A stretch of DNA of 64,000 nt from the NCBI RefSeq assembly GCF_015223055.1, contig NZ_JADFBX010000003.1:1-64000 (forward strand), in the 5' to 3' direction. Positions within the stretch are counted from its first letter, which is position 1, and each line of letters opens with the position of its first letter. The DNA is from Pedobacter sp. MC2016-24. GTDB taxonomy: Bacteria > Bacteroidota > Bacteroidia > Sphingobacteriales > Sphingobacteriaceae. Below the pieces are notes generated by a model. That model saw only the letters and a list, made by a program, of their open reading frames with translations, had not been told where the DNA came from and ran no database searches. The position numbers and the translations under genes were made by a program. This document shows positions 17,651-26,966 of this stretch, in pieces.

Positions 17651-18800
17651 AGCCTATGAATACAGCGCCCATGCTAAATGGAAAAATATACATCATGCCG
17701 AAATGGCTGGCCACACCACCAACCAAAGGCCCCGTAAGACCTAAGGAAATGTCGATGAACAAGCCATAGCCGCCCAGGGCTGCTCCTTTATTGGATGCCG
17801 GTACGCGCTTAACGGCCTCAACGCCCAGGGCCGGAAATACCAGCGAGAATCCAAGACCTGCAATTCCTGCACCGACTAAAGCCAGGTGCGGTGTATTGGC
17901 TAACCATAAAATTAATAAGCCTACCGTTTCAAGTGCAAGGCATAATATTGCGGTTTTCATACCACCGTTCTTGTCAATGGATCCGCCAAAAAATAGGCGT
18001 CCCAGGATAAAGAGTACGCTAAAAACAGACAGGCATAAAACCGCCCCATCCCAGTTTAGAGAAGTGTAGTACAACGTGATGAAGGTTGAAATGGTACCGA
18101 ATCCGAGTCCGCCCAGGGCCAGGCAAATACCATAGGGAGATACCGTTTTCAATACTTTAAGAAATGGCTGGCGTGGCGCAGTACTGTTTCCTTTAACTGC
18201 AACTTTTGTCCTGGCATAAAAATAACCGATAATGCCGACGGCTAAAATCACGAAACCAATGCTGCCCAAACCAAAGCTGTTACTTAAAATTACCCCTAAT
18301 GGGGCTCCGGCCGCGATGGCCCCGTAATTGGCGATGCCATTATAAGATATGGCCTTTGCCGTATGGTGATCGCCCACCACAATGATGGCCCAGTTTACCG
18401 GACTCGCGCCGATCAATCCCTCTGCAAAACCCGTCATTAAGCGGGTAACGACTAAAATGCCTAAGCTCAGGGCAGGAACATCTTTAAAGAGGTAAGCGAT
18501 AAACAGCAGTATTCCACTTGCGGCGAAACCGATCATACCCATGATCACTGCAGGCTTAGGCCCTTTTTTATCGACAATTCCTCCGGCATAGCCCCGGGAA
18601 AGAAATGTGGTAATGTATTGTATACTGATGGCAATACCAGCAATCATGGTACTGAATCCCAGTTGCCTGGTGATGAACACTGGCAAAACGGCCAGGGCCA
18701 GACCAATTGTGAAATAACCTAAAAAAGTAAAAGTAACGAAACTTGCTATTGTTAAAGGGACCTTCGAAGAAGAAGTGTCCGCTTGTATATCTGACTGCAT
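17565..18800 (-). CDS. MFS transporter, YhhS-like
   Basis: A 411-residue, 12-helix major facilitator resembling E. coli YhhS (UPF0226): YFTIGLALAVLPVFI in helix 1, SRGYAGGIVDKKGPK after helix 2, ISYNGIANYGAIAAGAPLGV in the middle, and GFSLVFPALGVEAVKRVP near the end all match my memory of that family. The substrate is uncertain; E. coli YhhS has been linked to resistance phenotypes. It has its own strong promoter match (18839-18868), whose -33 element lies inside the 3' end of the oxidoreductase gene. Its 3' end overlaps the convergent MFS gene by 86 bp. Confidence 0.9.
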   Translation of the reverse strand: MQSDIQADTSSSKVPLTIASFVTFTFLGYFTIGLALAVLPVFITRQLGFSTMIAGIAISIQYITTFLSRGYAGGIVDKKGPKPAVIMGMIGFAASGILLFIAYLFKDVPALSLGILVVTRLMTGFAEGLIGASPVNWAIIVVGDHHTAKAISYNGIANYGAIAAGAPLGVILSNSFGLGSIGFVILAVGIIGYFYARTKVAVKGNSTAPRQPFLKVLKTVSPYGICLALGGLGFGTISTFITLYYTSLNWDGAVLCLSVFSVLFILGRLFFGGSIDKNGGMKTAILCLALETVGLLILWLANTPHLALVGAGIAGLGFSLVFPALGVEAVKRVPASNKGAALGGYGLFIDISLGLTGPLVGGVASHFGMMYIFPFSMGAVFIGFILAGLLAYRQQPLNDSDVQTSQRSTTQ

Positions 18801-18838
18801 ATTAACCCTAAAAACTATTAACCCCTTGAATGCGAAGG

Positions 18839-18868
18839 CAAAGTTAAGGATCTAAAAAGTCAGGACAA
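18839..18868 (-). promoter_or_regulatory. Putative Bacteroidota promoter of the YhhS-like gene
   Basis: On the minus strand TTG (18868-18866) is followed by a 19-bp spacer and TAACTTTG (18846-18839), an ideal match to the consensus and spacing. The start codon is 38 bp further on. The -33 element overlaps the last codons of the upstream oxidoreductase gene. Confidence 0.65.
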
Positions 18869-19787
18869 TCTTTCCTTGTGTTTTTCCAGTTTCCAATGAC
18901 AAATGGGCTTCGCGCATTTGTTCCAGCTTAAAGGTTTGAGAGATGTGTGACTTCACCTGGCCATTTTTCAGCAGTTCAGCGATTTCCTGCATATCGGTAC
19001 CGCTTGAATAGGCCTTGGTTGCAAAGCCATGCATGCCTTTGGCGGCAGCCTTTTCACCAACCTGCTCATTTAATCCGGAAGGAATGCTCACAATGGTACC
19101 ACCCTTTTTCATCACATTCAGGGAATGGTCGATGCTTTCGCCACCGAGACTATCCAGAACAAAATCGATATCTTTTGTCGCTTCTTCTAAAGGCTGTTTC
19201 TGGTAATCAATGTGTTCATCAGCACCTAAACTCAGCACAAAATCTTTTTTGGCTGCGGATGAAGTCCCGATTACATGGGCACCCAGATATTTTGCCATTT
19301 GAACAGCATAATGACCTACACCTCCTGCTGCTGCATGGATAAGGACACGGTCGCCTTTTTTAATTTTAGCATAACTTTTCAGGATTTGCCAAACGGTTAG
19401 CGCTGCGAGGCTGGACGCTGCAGCTGCTTCATGACTGATGTTGTCAGGTTTCAAAGCCAGATGACTGGCGGGAGCGGCAACATATTCAGCATAAGCTTTG
19501 CCTTGTCCCGGAAAATTAACCATGCCAAATACGGCATCACCAGTTTTAAACAGATCGGATTTTGAAGTTTCGACGATACCGGAGACATCCCAGCCCAGGA
19601 TGATCGGATCGGTGTCTTTGAAGGCTGCTGAAGCACCCCGGCCGGCACGCGTTTTCAAATCTATTGGGTTGATACTGATCGCTTTTGTCCGGATCAATAC
19701 TTCGCCTTCCTGTAAGGAGGGGATGGGGAGGTCCGTTATCGTCAGGTTATCTACACTACCAAAATCCTTTAAAATTATGCTCTTCAT
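18852..19787 (-). CDS. NAD(P)H-dependent quinone oxidoreductase-like (MDR superfamily) enzyme
   Basis: About 311 residues from ATG 19787 (MKSIILKDFG). An in-frame start 30 bp upstream would add ten residues that do not fit the family. The N-terminal GroES-like domain contains ISINPIDLKTRAG and PIILGWDVSGIV, typical of zinc-free quinone reductases. The Rossmann part has GDRVLIHAAAGGVGHYAVQMAKYLGAHVIGTS, with the AAxGGVG nucleotide-binding loop characteristic of NADPH. No zinc-binding cysteines are seen. It probably reduces quinones or enones. It is monocistronic or loosely grouped with the downstream MFS gene. Confidence 0.92.
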   Translation of the reverse strand: MKSIILKDFGSVDNLTITDLPIPSLQEGEVLIRTKAISINPIDLKTRAGRGASAAFKDTDPIILGWDVSGIVETSKSDLFKTGDAVFGMVNFPGQGKAYAEYVAAPASHLALKPDNISHEAAAASSLAALTVWQILKSYAKIKKGDRVLIHAAAGGVGHYAVQMAKYLGAHVIGTSSAAKKDFVLSLGADEHIDYQKQPLEEATKDIDFVLDSLGGESIDHSLNVMKKGGTIVSIPSGLNEQVGEKAAAKGMHGFATKAYSSGTDMQEIAELLKNGQVKSHISQTFKLEQMREAHLSLETGKTQGKIVLTF

Positions 19788-19851
19788 CTGTTTTAATTTT
19801 AGAAATCTAAAGTACAAGTTATAAAATGAAGATTTTAATCTGCGCTATAGA

Positions 19852-19881
19852 TTGACCAAAGCATGATAGTTGATATATTTG
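19852..19881 (+). promoter_or_regulatory. Putative Bacteroidota promoter of ppnP
   Basis: TTG at 19852-19854, a 19-bp spacer and TATATTTG at 19874-19881 match the consensus and spacing exactly. The ppnP start codon is 26 bp downstream. Confidence 0.65.
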
Positions 19882-19906
19882 AGATCTAATCTTAAACAAA
19901 AGAACC

Positions 19907-20197
19907 ATGAGTAATCAAGTTGTGTCCCACAATGTCTATTTTGAAGGTAATGTACAAAGCCTGGGTCTGGAAACCGAAAAAGGTAAAGCCACTGTTGGTG
20001 TAATGAAAAAAGGAAATTATACTTTTTCTACTGCCTCTGCAGAAGTAATGGTTGTGGTTTCCGGGGTGTTGCATGCCAAACTGGACGATGCCGGGTTTAA
20101 AGCGTACAAAGCCCGGGAGCAATTTGATGTTGCTGCCAACAGCAGCTTTGAAGTGCGTTGCGATGCTGATGTAGCTTACATCTGCTATTACGAATAA
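19907..20197 (+). CDS. ppnP: Pyrimidine/purine nucleoside phosphorylase PpnP
   Basis: A 96-residue single-domain cupin of the PpnP (YaiE/DUF1255) family. In E. coli this enzyme cleaves uridine, adenosine, guanosine and other nucleosides with phosphate to give the base and ribose-1-phosphate. Family hallmarks are visible: an N-terminal NVYFEGNVQSLGLET, KGKATVGVMKKGNYTFST and the C-terminal AANSSFEVRCDADVAYICYY. Length is exactly as expected. It has a strong promoter match just upstream and is followed 41 bp later by a mechanosensitive channel gene on the same strand, possibly in the same transcript. Confidence 0.93.
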   Translation: MSNQVVSHNVYFEGNVQSLGLETEKGKATVGVMKKGNYTFSTASAEVMVVVSGVLHAKLDDAGFKAYKAREQFDVAANSSFEVRCDADVAYICYYE

Positions 20198-20238
20198 ACC
20201 AGGCTCATCCTGGTCACCTGAAATTCAAAATACTGCAT

Positions 20239-21489
20239 ATGGAAATTAAAAAATACCTGGTTGAATATGGACTGTCTGATGAGGTAGCCAGATATGTCAA
20301 TGCATTCATTTTGTGCACGCTTACAGTGATATTGATCTATATTGTTCAATACCTGGTACGCCGTATTTTAAGAATTTCATTGATCAGGCTGGTCAAAAAA
20401 ACGGATATAGAGTTTTTCCGGCAGCTGCTTGAAAACCGGTTTCCGCATTTTTTGGCCCTGGCTGCACCCTTAATCATCATTAAAGTAGGCATTCCCATTG
20501 TATTTGCCGATTTTATACATTGGGTAAAGCCTTTGGAAACCTTTGCCGATGTATTTATGGTGATCATTGTCATCTGGATGATCATGTCAGTCATACGGGC
20601 CAGTGTTGATTCGGTGAGGACAAAGCCTGCTTTCCGGGGGAAGCCCCTGGATAGCTATCTGCAGGTGATTCGAATTGTATGCTTTGTCATTGGTTCAGTG
20701 ATCATTTTTTCCAATTTAACCGGGAAATCTCCGATTGCTTTTTTTACTGCCATGGGGGCTATATCAGCAGTATTGCTGTTGATGTTTAAAGATACAATTA
20801 TGGGTTTCGTGGCTAGTATTCAGGTAACCTCGAACGATATGGTCCGGGTTGGGGATTGGATCACCATGGCAAAATATGGTGCTGATGGTGATGTGATCCA
20901 GATTAACCTGACCACGGTAAAAGTGCAGAATTTTGATAAAACGATTACCACAATCCCAACGTATGCACTCATTTCAGATTCCTTTCAGAACTGGCGGGGC
21001 ATGCAGGAAACCGGAGGGCGCAGAATCAAACGGGCCATCAACATTAAACAATCTACCATTCGTTTCATTACACCTGCGGAAGCTGAAGAATTTAAAAAAA
21101 TCCAGTCGCTGACCAGCTATATTGAACACCGGCAGAAAGACATTGATCGGAGTAATGCACGTAATGGGGTGGATAAAAGTTTATTGATCAACGGCAGGAA
21201 CCTGACCAATGCGGGTCTGTTCCGTAAATACATTGACAACTACCTGGCCAGCCATTCGGGCACGCATAAAAAGATGACCATGATGGTGCGGCAACTGGCA
21301 CCCACAGCTACAGGCTTACCCCTGGAGCTTTATGTGTTTACCGGAACCACCAAATGGGTGGATTATGAGCACATCATGGCCGATATTTTTGATCATTTAA
21401 TTGCTGCCGCAAGTTATTTTGATCTTCAGATCTATGAGATGGAAGGATCTGGCGATACCAAAAGGTTTCAAATGCGCGACCAGCTGTAA
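20239..21489 (+). CDS. MscS-family mechanosensitive ion channel, YbdG (MscM)-like
   Basis: A 416-residue inner-membrane channel with about five transmembrane helices in the first 200 residues and a cytoplasmic MscS beta domain. The stretches ISAVLLLMFKDTIMGFVASI and TMAKYGADGDVIQINLTTVK, with NFDKTITTIPTYALISDSFQ after them, correspond closely to E. coli YbdG, a miniconductance channel that eases hypo-osmotic shock. It follows ppnP by 41 bp. Its 3' end is 2 bp from the convergent antiporter gene, so no terminator fits between them. Confidence 0.92.
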   Translation: MEIKKYLVEYGLSDEVARYVNAFILCTLTVILIYIVQYLVRRILRISLIRLVKKTDIEFFRQLLENRFPHFLALAAPLIIIKVGIPIVFADFIHWVKPLETFADVFMVIIVIWMIMSVIRASVDSVRTKPAFRGKPLDSYLQVIRIVCFVIGSVIIFSNLTGKSPIAFFTAMGAISAVLLLMFKDTIMGFVASIQVTSNDMVRVGDWITMAKYGADGDVIQINLTTVKVQNFDKTITTIPTYALISDSFQNWRGMQETGGRRIKRAINIKQSTIRFITPAEAEEFKKIQSLTSYIEHRQKDIDRSNARNGVDKSLLINGRNLTNAGLFRKYIDNYLASHSGTHKKMTMMVRQLAPTATGLPLELYVFTGTTKWVDYEHIMADIFDHLIAAASYFDLQIYEMEGSGDTKRFQMRDQL

Positions 21490-21491
21490 GG

Positions 21492-22577
21492 CTAGGGGGC
21501 TACAATTGTAAACAGGTACACCATAAAGATCACCAGCAATACAACACCCTGTAATAGGTTGGTACGTCCGGTAGCGAGCGAAAGCATAATGGTAAACTGT
21601 GAAAGCAGCAATAAAACCATGTCCTTGGTGTCTATACCGAGGGTAATGCTCATTCCGGTGACGATGGATACAATGGCAACAGCAGGAATAGTCAGACCAA
21701 TACTGGCCAGGGCTGAGCCCAATGCCAGGTTAAGACTGGTTTGTAACCTATTCTTTTTTGCTGCACGATAGGCAGCCAGTCCTTCTGGTAGCAACACAAC
21801 TGCTGCGATAATTACACCAACCAATGATTTTGGGGCTCCTGCCTGAATTACGGCATCTTCTATATCCGGAGCAAGTGCTTTAGCCAGCAGAACAACGATG
21901 CCTAAACAAACCAATAGTAAAATTCCGCTCCATAGCGCTACTTTGGCTGTCGGGGGATCTGCATGGATTTCTTCATTGCCATCTGCATCAGGTGGCAGAA
22001 AATAATCACGGTGCCTGATGGCCTGAACGAGTACAAATGCACCATATAAAACGAGGCATACGATGGCTACAAAGATCAGTTGTACCGGGCTGTATTCCGG
22101 CCCTGATTTACTGGTCGTAAAGTTGGGCAGGATTAAGGTCAAGACCAAAATGGAGGTTAGCGTAACCAGTGCGGCACTTACGCCTTGTAAGCTGAAGGTT
22201 TGTTCTTTAAATTTTATACCGCCTGTGAGCAGGCAAATCCCGATGATTCCATTGAGTATAATCATGACCGCTGCAAATACGGTATCACGGGCCAGGGCAC
22301 CGGTTTCTGGTCCGCCTGTGAGCATAAGGGAGACAATCAATGCAACTTCGATCACGGTAATGGCAAGTGCAAGGAGCAGTGTTCCAAAAGGTTCTCCAAC
22401 ACGGTGGGCGACTACTTCGGCATGGTGTACCGCTGCTAAAACGCTTCCGATGAGCACAGCGGCAAGAATAATAATATAAAAATTGCCCAGGTTAAGTGAA
22501 TTTCCAAAGTAAGCAATCCAGGCTAAAATGGGGGTGGCAATGGTCCATAATGGAAGAGGTAGTCTTTTCATCATCAT
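21492..22577 (-). CDS. chaA: Calcium/proton (sodium/proton) antiporter, ChaA-like
   Basis: A 361-residue cation/Ca2+ exchanger with about 11 helices in two inverted halves. The first alpha repeat, VHHAEVVAHRVGEPFGTLLL followed by ALAITVIEVALI, is the ChaA signature. The second, VIIAAVVLLPEGLAAYRAA, carries the matching acidic residue. ChaA exports Na+, K+ or Ca2+ in exchange for protons under salt or alkaline stress. An acidic hydrophilic loop (PPDADGNEEIHADPP) separates the halves. It is convergent with the mechanosensitive channel and divergent from the histidine kinase gene. Confidence 0.9.
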   Translation of the reverse strand: MMMKRLPLPLWTIATPILAWIAYFGNSLNLGNFYIIILAAVLIGSVLAAVHHAEVVAHRVGEPFGTLLLALAITVIEVALIVSLMLTGGPETGALARDTVFAAVMIILNGIIGICLLTGGIKFKEQTFSLQGVSAALVTLTSILVLTLILPNFTTSKSGPEYSPVQLIFVAIVCLVLYGAFVLVQAIRHRDYFLPPDADGNEEIHADPPTAKVALWSGILLLVCLGIVVLLAKALAPDIEDAVIQAGAPKSLVGVIIAAVVLLPEGLAAYRAAKKNRLQTSLNLALGSALASIGLTIPAVAIVSIVTGMSITLGIDTKDMVLLLLSQFTIMLSLATGRTNLLQGVVLLVIFMVYLFTIVAP

Positions 22578-22706
22578 ATCATAAATTAATTTGCGGGTGA
22601 AAACTATTTTGGGTGAAAACGTTTAATATAGCATTTGTCGCTTATATTACAGTATTAACTGTTTGTTAACCATTATAGTTTTACTTTTCCTTTACTTTAG
22701 GTTGCT

Positions 22707-22714
22707 TACCTTTG
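22707..22714 (+). promoter_or_regulatory. Putative -7 element upstream of the PAS histidine kinase
   Basis: TACCTTTG matches TAnnTTTG. It covers the ATG at 22712, so that codon is unlikely to be the start, and the next in-frame ATG at 22739 is preferred. The -33 region is weak. Confidence 0.5.
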
Positions 22715-22738
22715 CAAAATTATAATCTTCCTACCTTA

Positions 22739-24814
22739 ATGATTTTAACCAAAGAACAGTTATTTCGGTCTGTGTTTAATTGCGCGACACTTCCTATGAT
22801 TATTGTTGAAGTCAAAGACCTTGATTTTGACATTATCGCACAAAACAAATTCCATAAGGATATTGCCAAACAGTCGCTGGAAGGTGTTTCTATGCATCAG
22901 GCTATGGAAAAAGTCTTTGGAGAAAATGAAGAAGATTTAGCGATGCTGCTCAACAGCCTCAAGCTGGCTAAAACGAATAGACAAGCCATACAGATTCCTG
23001 TTATGAAATTTCCGGACTATGTATACCCGGGTTCTGAAGACCTATCCGGGCAATTCCATATTGAAATTGTACCTGTAGGTGATGCGGAAGTGTTCATGCA
23101 TTTCATGCTCATTTGGCACCCGATCAATCAAATTGATCCGATTCAGCATTTGGACCAGGTGGTGCCAGTGATGGAAACGCCACTTGGAGAACAATTGGCA
23201 GAAACTAATGAACGGATTGAACTGGGCAACGAAGAACTGGAAGCCGCGAACGAAGAACTGGAGGCGGTGACGGATGAACTGGTACAGACCCAGGAAGATC
23301 TTGATGCGTTGAATCGTAAACTGGAAAACATGGGCGAGAGGGAGAACGGTTCTGGTCACTGGTCTGAAATTGAACAACAGCGCGATCGTTTACGCCGATT
23401 TTTGATGCAGGCCCCTGCAGGAATTTGTGTTCTGGATGGACCGGATTTTATACTGGAACTGGTTAACCCATCTTTTCAACAGCTTTTTCCAGAACGTAAA
23501 CTTTTAGGCAAAACGGTTTTAGAAGGCTTTCCGGAGATTAGAGAACAGCAAATATGGGCCATCCTGCGCGAAGTATTCCAAACTGGAAAACACTTCCAAG
23601 GGAACGAATGGTTGATTCCCCTGGTCAATACGGAAGGGGTTTTGGAGGACAGGTATTTTAACTTTATTTATCAGGCACGTTTCGATGCTGCAGGTAAAAC
23701 TGATGGCTTGCTGGTTTTTGTGTACGAAGTGACGGATATGGTACAGATCAGGCTGGAAGTGGAAGAAAATGAAAAACGTTTTCGCTTGTTGCTAAACGCA
23801 ATTCCGCAAATAGCCTGGACCAATACGGTTGATGGGAGAGTTAATTTTTACAATGAACAGTGGTATGCGTACACAGGTATAGACTTTAATGAGGAACTTA
23901 ATCTGGATCTGGAACAGGTGATACACCCTGAAGATCTGCAATATCACCAGGATCAGTTTCATGCGATACTGGCATGTGAAGAGAGTGGAAATTATGAAAT
24001 CCGTAATAAGGGTGCCAACGGGGAGTACCGCTGGTATTTAATCCATATGCAGCCCATTAAAGATGAGGCCGGGCAGGTATTGCTTTGGATAGGTACGGCT
24101 ACAGACATCCATGAGCTCAAATTGCTGCAGCAGAAAAAAGATGATCTGATCAATATTGCCAGTCATGAACTGAAAACGCCAGTGGCCTCTTTAAAGGCCT
24201 CTATGCAATTGCTGGACAGAATGAAGCACAACGCCTCTGAAAAGATGCAGAACCTGATTGATGTGGCTGGAAGAAGCGCAGATAAAGTGAGTGGATTAAT
24301 CACAGATTTGCTGGATCCCGGACAACTCAATGATGGCGGTGTTCCATTGAAGAAAACAGCGCTTAATTTGTTTAGTCTGGTTGAAGATTGCTGTCAGAGT
24401 AGCCTTAAACCTGAGTCTGTCCGGTTTGAAATTAGCGGAGATGAAACGATACAGGTCGATGCAGATGCGATCCGCGTTGAACAGGTCATTACGAATATTG
24501 TCAATAATGCGATTAAATATGCGCCGGAATCTAAAATCATCCGCATCCATGTGGAAAGGTTAAATGACATGGCTAAATTGTCTGTAAGCGATGAAGGTGG
24601 AGGAATCCCGGAAGATAAAATCGCCTATCTGTTCGACCGGTATTATCGTGCCGATAAACACAAAGCATCCGGATTGGGTTTAGGTTTATACATCAGCGCT
24701 GACATTGTCAACAGGCATCATGGTAAAATTGGAGTGGAAAGTAAAGTCGGTAAAGGTTGTACGTTTTGGTTTACCCTACCATTGTTCCGATCAAAAAAAG
24801 CGGCTTCAGTTTAA
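22739..24814 (+). CDS. PAS-domain sensor histidine kinase (orphan)
   Basis: About 691 residues from ATG 22739; an upstream ATG at 22712 lies inside the promoter-like motif. No transmembrane segment is seen, so it is probably cytoplasmic. The order is an N-terminal sensor-like domain (about 1-130), an acidic coiled coil rich in NEELEA repeats (about 150-195), two PAS domains (about 215-340 and 350-465) ending in TATDIHELK, a HisKA domain with the phosphorylated His476 in IASHELKTPVASLK, and a HATPase_c domain with N, G1 (DEGGGIPEDKI) and G2 (GLGLGLYIS) boxes. No response regulator is adjacent, so its partner is encoded elsewhere. Confidence 0.92.
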   Translation: MILTKEQLFRSVFNCATLPMIIVEVKDLDFDIIAQNKFHKDIAKQSLEGVSMHQAMEKVFGENEEDLAMLLNSLKLAKTNRQAIQIPVMKFPDYVYPGSEDLSGQFHIEIVPVGDAEVFMHFMLIWHPINQIDPIQHLDQVVPVMETPLGEQLAETNERIELGNEELEAANEELEAVTDELVQTQEDLDALNRKLENMGERENGSGHWSEIEQQRDRLRRFLMQAPAGICVLDGPDFILELVNPSFQQLFPERKLLGKTVLEGFPEIREQQIWAILREVFQTGKHFQGNEWLIPLVNTEGVLEDRYFNFIYQARFDAAGKTDGLLVFVYEVTDMVQIRLEVEENEKRFRLLLNAIPQIAWTNTVDGRVNFYNEQWYAYTGIDFNEELNLDLEQVIHPEDLQYHQDQFHAILACEESGNYEIRNKGANGEYRWYLIHMQPIKDEAGQVLLWIGTATDIHELKLLQQKKDDLINIASHELKTPVASLKASMQLLDRMKHNASEKMQNLIDVAGRSADKVSGLITDLLDPGQLNDGGVPLKKTALNLFSLVEDCCQSSLKPESVRFEISGDETIQVDADAIRVEQVITNIVNNAIKYAPESKIIRIHVERLNDMAKLSVSDEGGGIPEDKIAYLFDRYYRADKHKASGLGLGLYISADIVNRHHGKIGVESKVGKGCTFWFTLPLFRSKKAASV

Positions 24815-24948
24815 TAGTTTGGGACTATATTACTGTTGATCGTGATGATCCGACTTGCAGCCGGGATTTGAATGGGGATGGTCTTGAAATTTTTAGTTAT
24901 TATTGCTTTAAAAAATAAGCTGATTTTTCAGTGACAGGACTAATTTAA

Positions 24949-25539
24949 ATGGCAGTGGAATCCCTACATAATGAAGCAGAAGTATTGGGGAGAATTGCCA
25001 GAAGAGATCAGGAGGCATTCAGGCAGGTTTATACCTGCTATCATAAAAGAATTTATAATTTCTCTTTACGCCTATTGAAGTCTGTTCAACTGGCAGAGGA
25101 AGTGGTGCAGGAAACTTTTCTTAAAATATGGCTGATGGGGGAAGAACTGAAAACGGTTAACCATCTGGAGGCATATTTGGTCACCTTATCGCGGAACAAA
25201 TCGCTGGATATCCTTCGGCGACTGGAGCGCGAGCGAAGATCGGACCGGAAGTTGTCCTGGTCGGAGGCGCACAATGAAACTGAAGAAGCTATTTTATTAC
25301 AGGATACCCGGCAATTGCTGGAAAGGGGGATCCTTTTACTTCCGGCTCAGCAACGACTGGTTTATCAGCTTTGTAAGCAGGAGGGTTTAAAATATGAAGA
25401 GGTCGCTTTAAAACTGAATATTTCGCCTTTAACAGTAAAAACGCACATGCAGCAGGCATTGCGTTTTTTGCGGACCTATATGCACAACAATACCGATCTG
25501 GCGATTGTTGCACTGACCATCATGACTGGATTCTTATAG
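24949..25539 (+). CDS. ECF-type RNA polymerase sigma factor (cassette 2)
   Basis: A 196-residue ECF sigma factor. Region 2 spans about 15-85 (LAEEVVQETFLKIWLMGEE); region 4 has LKYEEVALKLNISPLTVKTH at about 145-165. The C terminus ends in a hydrophobic tail (LAIVALTIMTGFL), a feature shared with the other three sigma factors here. It opens cassette 2 and is followed after 118 bp by its FecR anti-sigma factor. No convincing -33/-7 motif was seen upstream. Confidence 0.94.
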   Translation: MAVESLHNEAEVLGRIARRDQEAFRQVYTCYHKRIYNFSLRLLKSVQLAEEVVQETFLKIWLMGEELKTVNHLEAYLVTLSRNKSLDILRRLERERRSDRKLSWSEAHNETEEAILLQDTRQLLERGILLLPAQQRLVYQLCKQEGLKYEEVALKLNISPLTVKTHMQQALRFLRTYMHNNTDLAIVALTIMTGFL

Positions 25540-25657
25540 GCCTGGGTGCTGAGAAAAAATATTTTTAAAGTCACTACTCCGAAGCCTGGGCTTTGAACGT
25601 CTATGTAATAAATCAGCTGATAGAAGGGAATCATCCAAGGCATCAGGTTAAGTAAAA

Positions 25658-26818
25658 ATGGAAAAGCAACGAATTGCATATTTGTACCAGCAGTATTTGA
25701 ATGGCACTGCAAGTGCTGAAGAACAGGAAGAGTGGGCATTGGTGTTGACCAATACTGGTCTTCAAAAGGATATTCAGGAGATTGTGGATGCCAGTTATTA
25801 TACCATGCCCGATCATGAAATGAAGGATCTGGAGGGGAATCGTTCGGAGGAGATTTTCAATCGCATTACCGGAGTTCCCGCACAGCCTGTTAAAAGGACG
25901 TTGTGGCCACGTATGGCCGTAGCTGCTTCTTTTTTCATTGTACTTAGCGCCGGCATCTGGTTTTACCATACGGAGTCTGGAAAGGGACAATCCGGATCGA
26001 ATCAGATCATCAATGACATTGCGCCCGGCAAAAATACCGCAAGATTAACCTTAGCTAACGGGCAGACTATTGATTTAAGCGATCAGAAAACCGGGCTTGT
26101 TGTTGGCGCGGCCTCATTTGCTTACAACGATGGTACGGCAGTACCACATACAGCTTCCAAAAAAGAAATGGAAAGCACTGAAGCACTGAGTTTGAATACC
26201 CCGAGAGGCGGAACTTATCAGGTGGTCCTGTCAGACGGGACTAACGTTTGGCTTAACGCAGCCAGTTCATTGAAATTTCCGGCAACGTTTTCCAATTCAG
26301 CAGGCAATAGGGTAGTGGAATTGACGGGAGAGGCTTATTTTGAGGTTGCCAAAGACCGCAAGCACCCTTTCATCGTAAAAACAGCCAGACAAGAGGTAGA
26401 AGTATTGGGTACCCATTTTAACATAAACAGTTATACGGATACCGGGATCAGTACTACAACCCTTTTGGAGGGCAGCGTACACGTCTCTGGTACAGGACTT
26501 AGCGATAACCTGAAGCCTGGTCAGAAAGCAATTCTGGATGCCAACCATCACCTTAGGATTGAACCTGCTAACCTAAAAGAAGCTGTGGCCTGGAAAAATG
26601 GTTATTTCCGTTTCAATGCAGTGCAGATTGACGAAGTGATGATAACCCTGGCCCGTTGGTACAACATAGAGGTGGTTTTCGAGGGGCCAGTATCGGAGGA
26701 AAAATTTAGTGGCAATATTTCAAGAAACATCAAAATCAGCGAAGTGCTGAATATGCTCAGTTATTCAAAAGCAGTTAAGTTTAAGGTAGCAGGAAGGAGG
26801 GTGACCATCATGAAATAA
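25658..26818 (+). CDS. FecR-family anti-sigma factor (cassette 2)
   Basis: A 386-residue anti-sigma factor of the usual layout: a cytoplasmic sigma-binding part (1-85), one transmembrane helix (about 88-106, MAVAASFFIVLSAGIWFY), a periplasmic FecR domain (about 180-275; TPRGGTYQVVLSDGTNVWL and LGTHFNI) and a C-terminal DUF4974 domain (about 315-386). The downstream SusC has an STN domain, so the signalling chain is complete. A 148-bp gap with a hairpin (26846-26871) separates it from SusC. Confidence 0.93.
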   Translation: MEKQRIAYLYQQYLNGTASAEEQEEWALVLTNTGLQKDIQEIVDASYYTMPDHEMKDLEGNRSEEIFNRITGVPAQPVKRTLWPRMAVAASFFIVLSAGIWFYHTESGKGQSGSNQIINDIAPGKNTARLTLANGQTIDLSDQKTGLVVGAASFAYNDGTAVPHTASKKEMESTEALSLNTPRGGTYQVVLSDGTNVWLNAASSLKFPATFSNSAGNRVVELTGEAYFEVAKDRKHPFIVKTARQEVEVLGTHFNINSYTDTGISTTTLLEGSVHVSGTGLSDNLKPGQKAILDANHHLRIEPANLKEAVAWKNGYFRFNAVQIDEVMITLARWYNIEVVFEGPVSEEKFSGNISRNIKISEVLNMLSYSKAVKFKVAGRRVTIMK

Positions 26819-26845
26819 CAACTACCTGACCAATGACTAAATGAA

Positions 26846-26871
26846 ACCAGTCCGACAGCAATCGAACTGGT
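26846..26871 (+). promoter_or_regulatory. Hairpin between anti-sigma and SusC genes (cassette 2)
   Basis: ACCAGT and ACTGGT form a 6-bp stem extended, past one C/A mismatch, by two G-C pairs around an 8-base loop. No T-run follows, so it is not a classical terminator. It could be a partial terminator, an RNA-processing site or a dyad operator. Confidence 0.35.
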
Positions 26872-26966
26872 CCATCAGGAAGGTCATCATTTATATAAAT
26901 ATCAATAATTGCTGGATGCCGCGATCTGGAAAATACAAAGCAAACAGCTAAACCGAACCTAAACAA

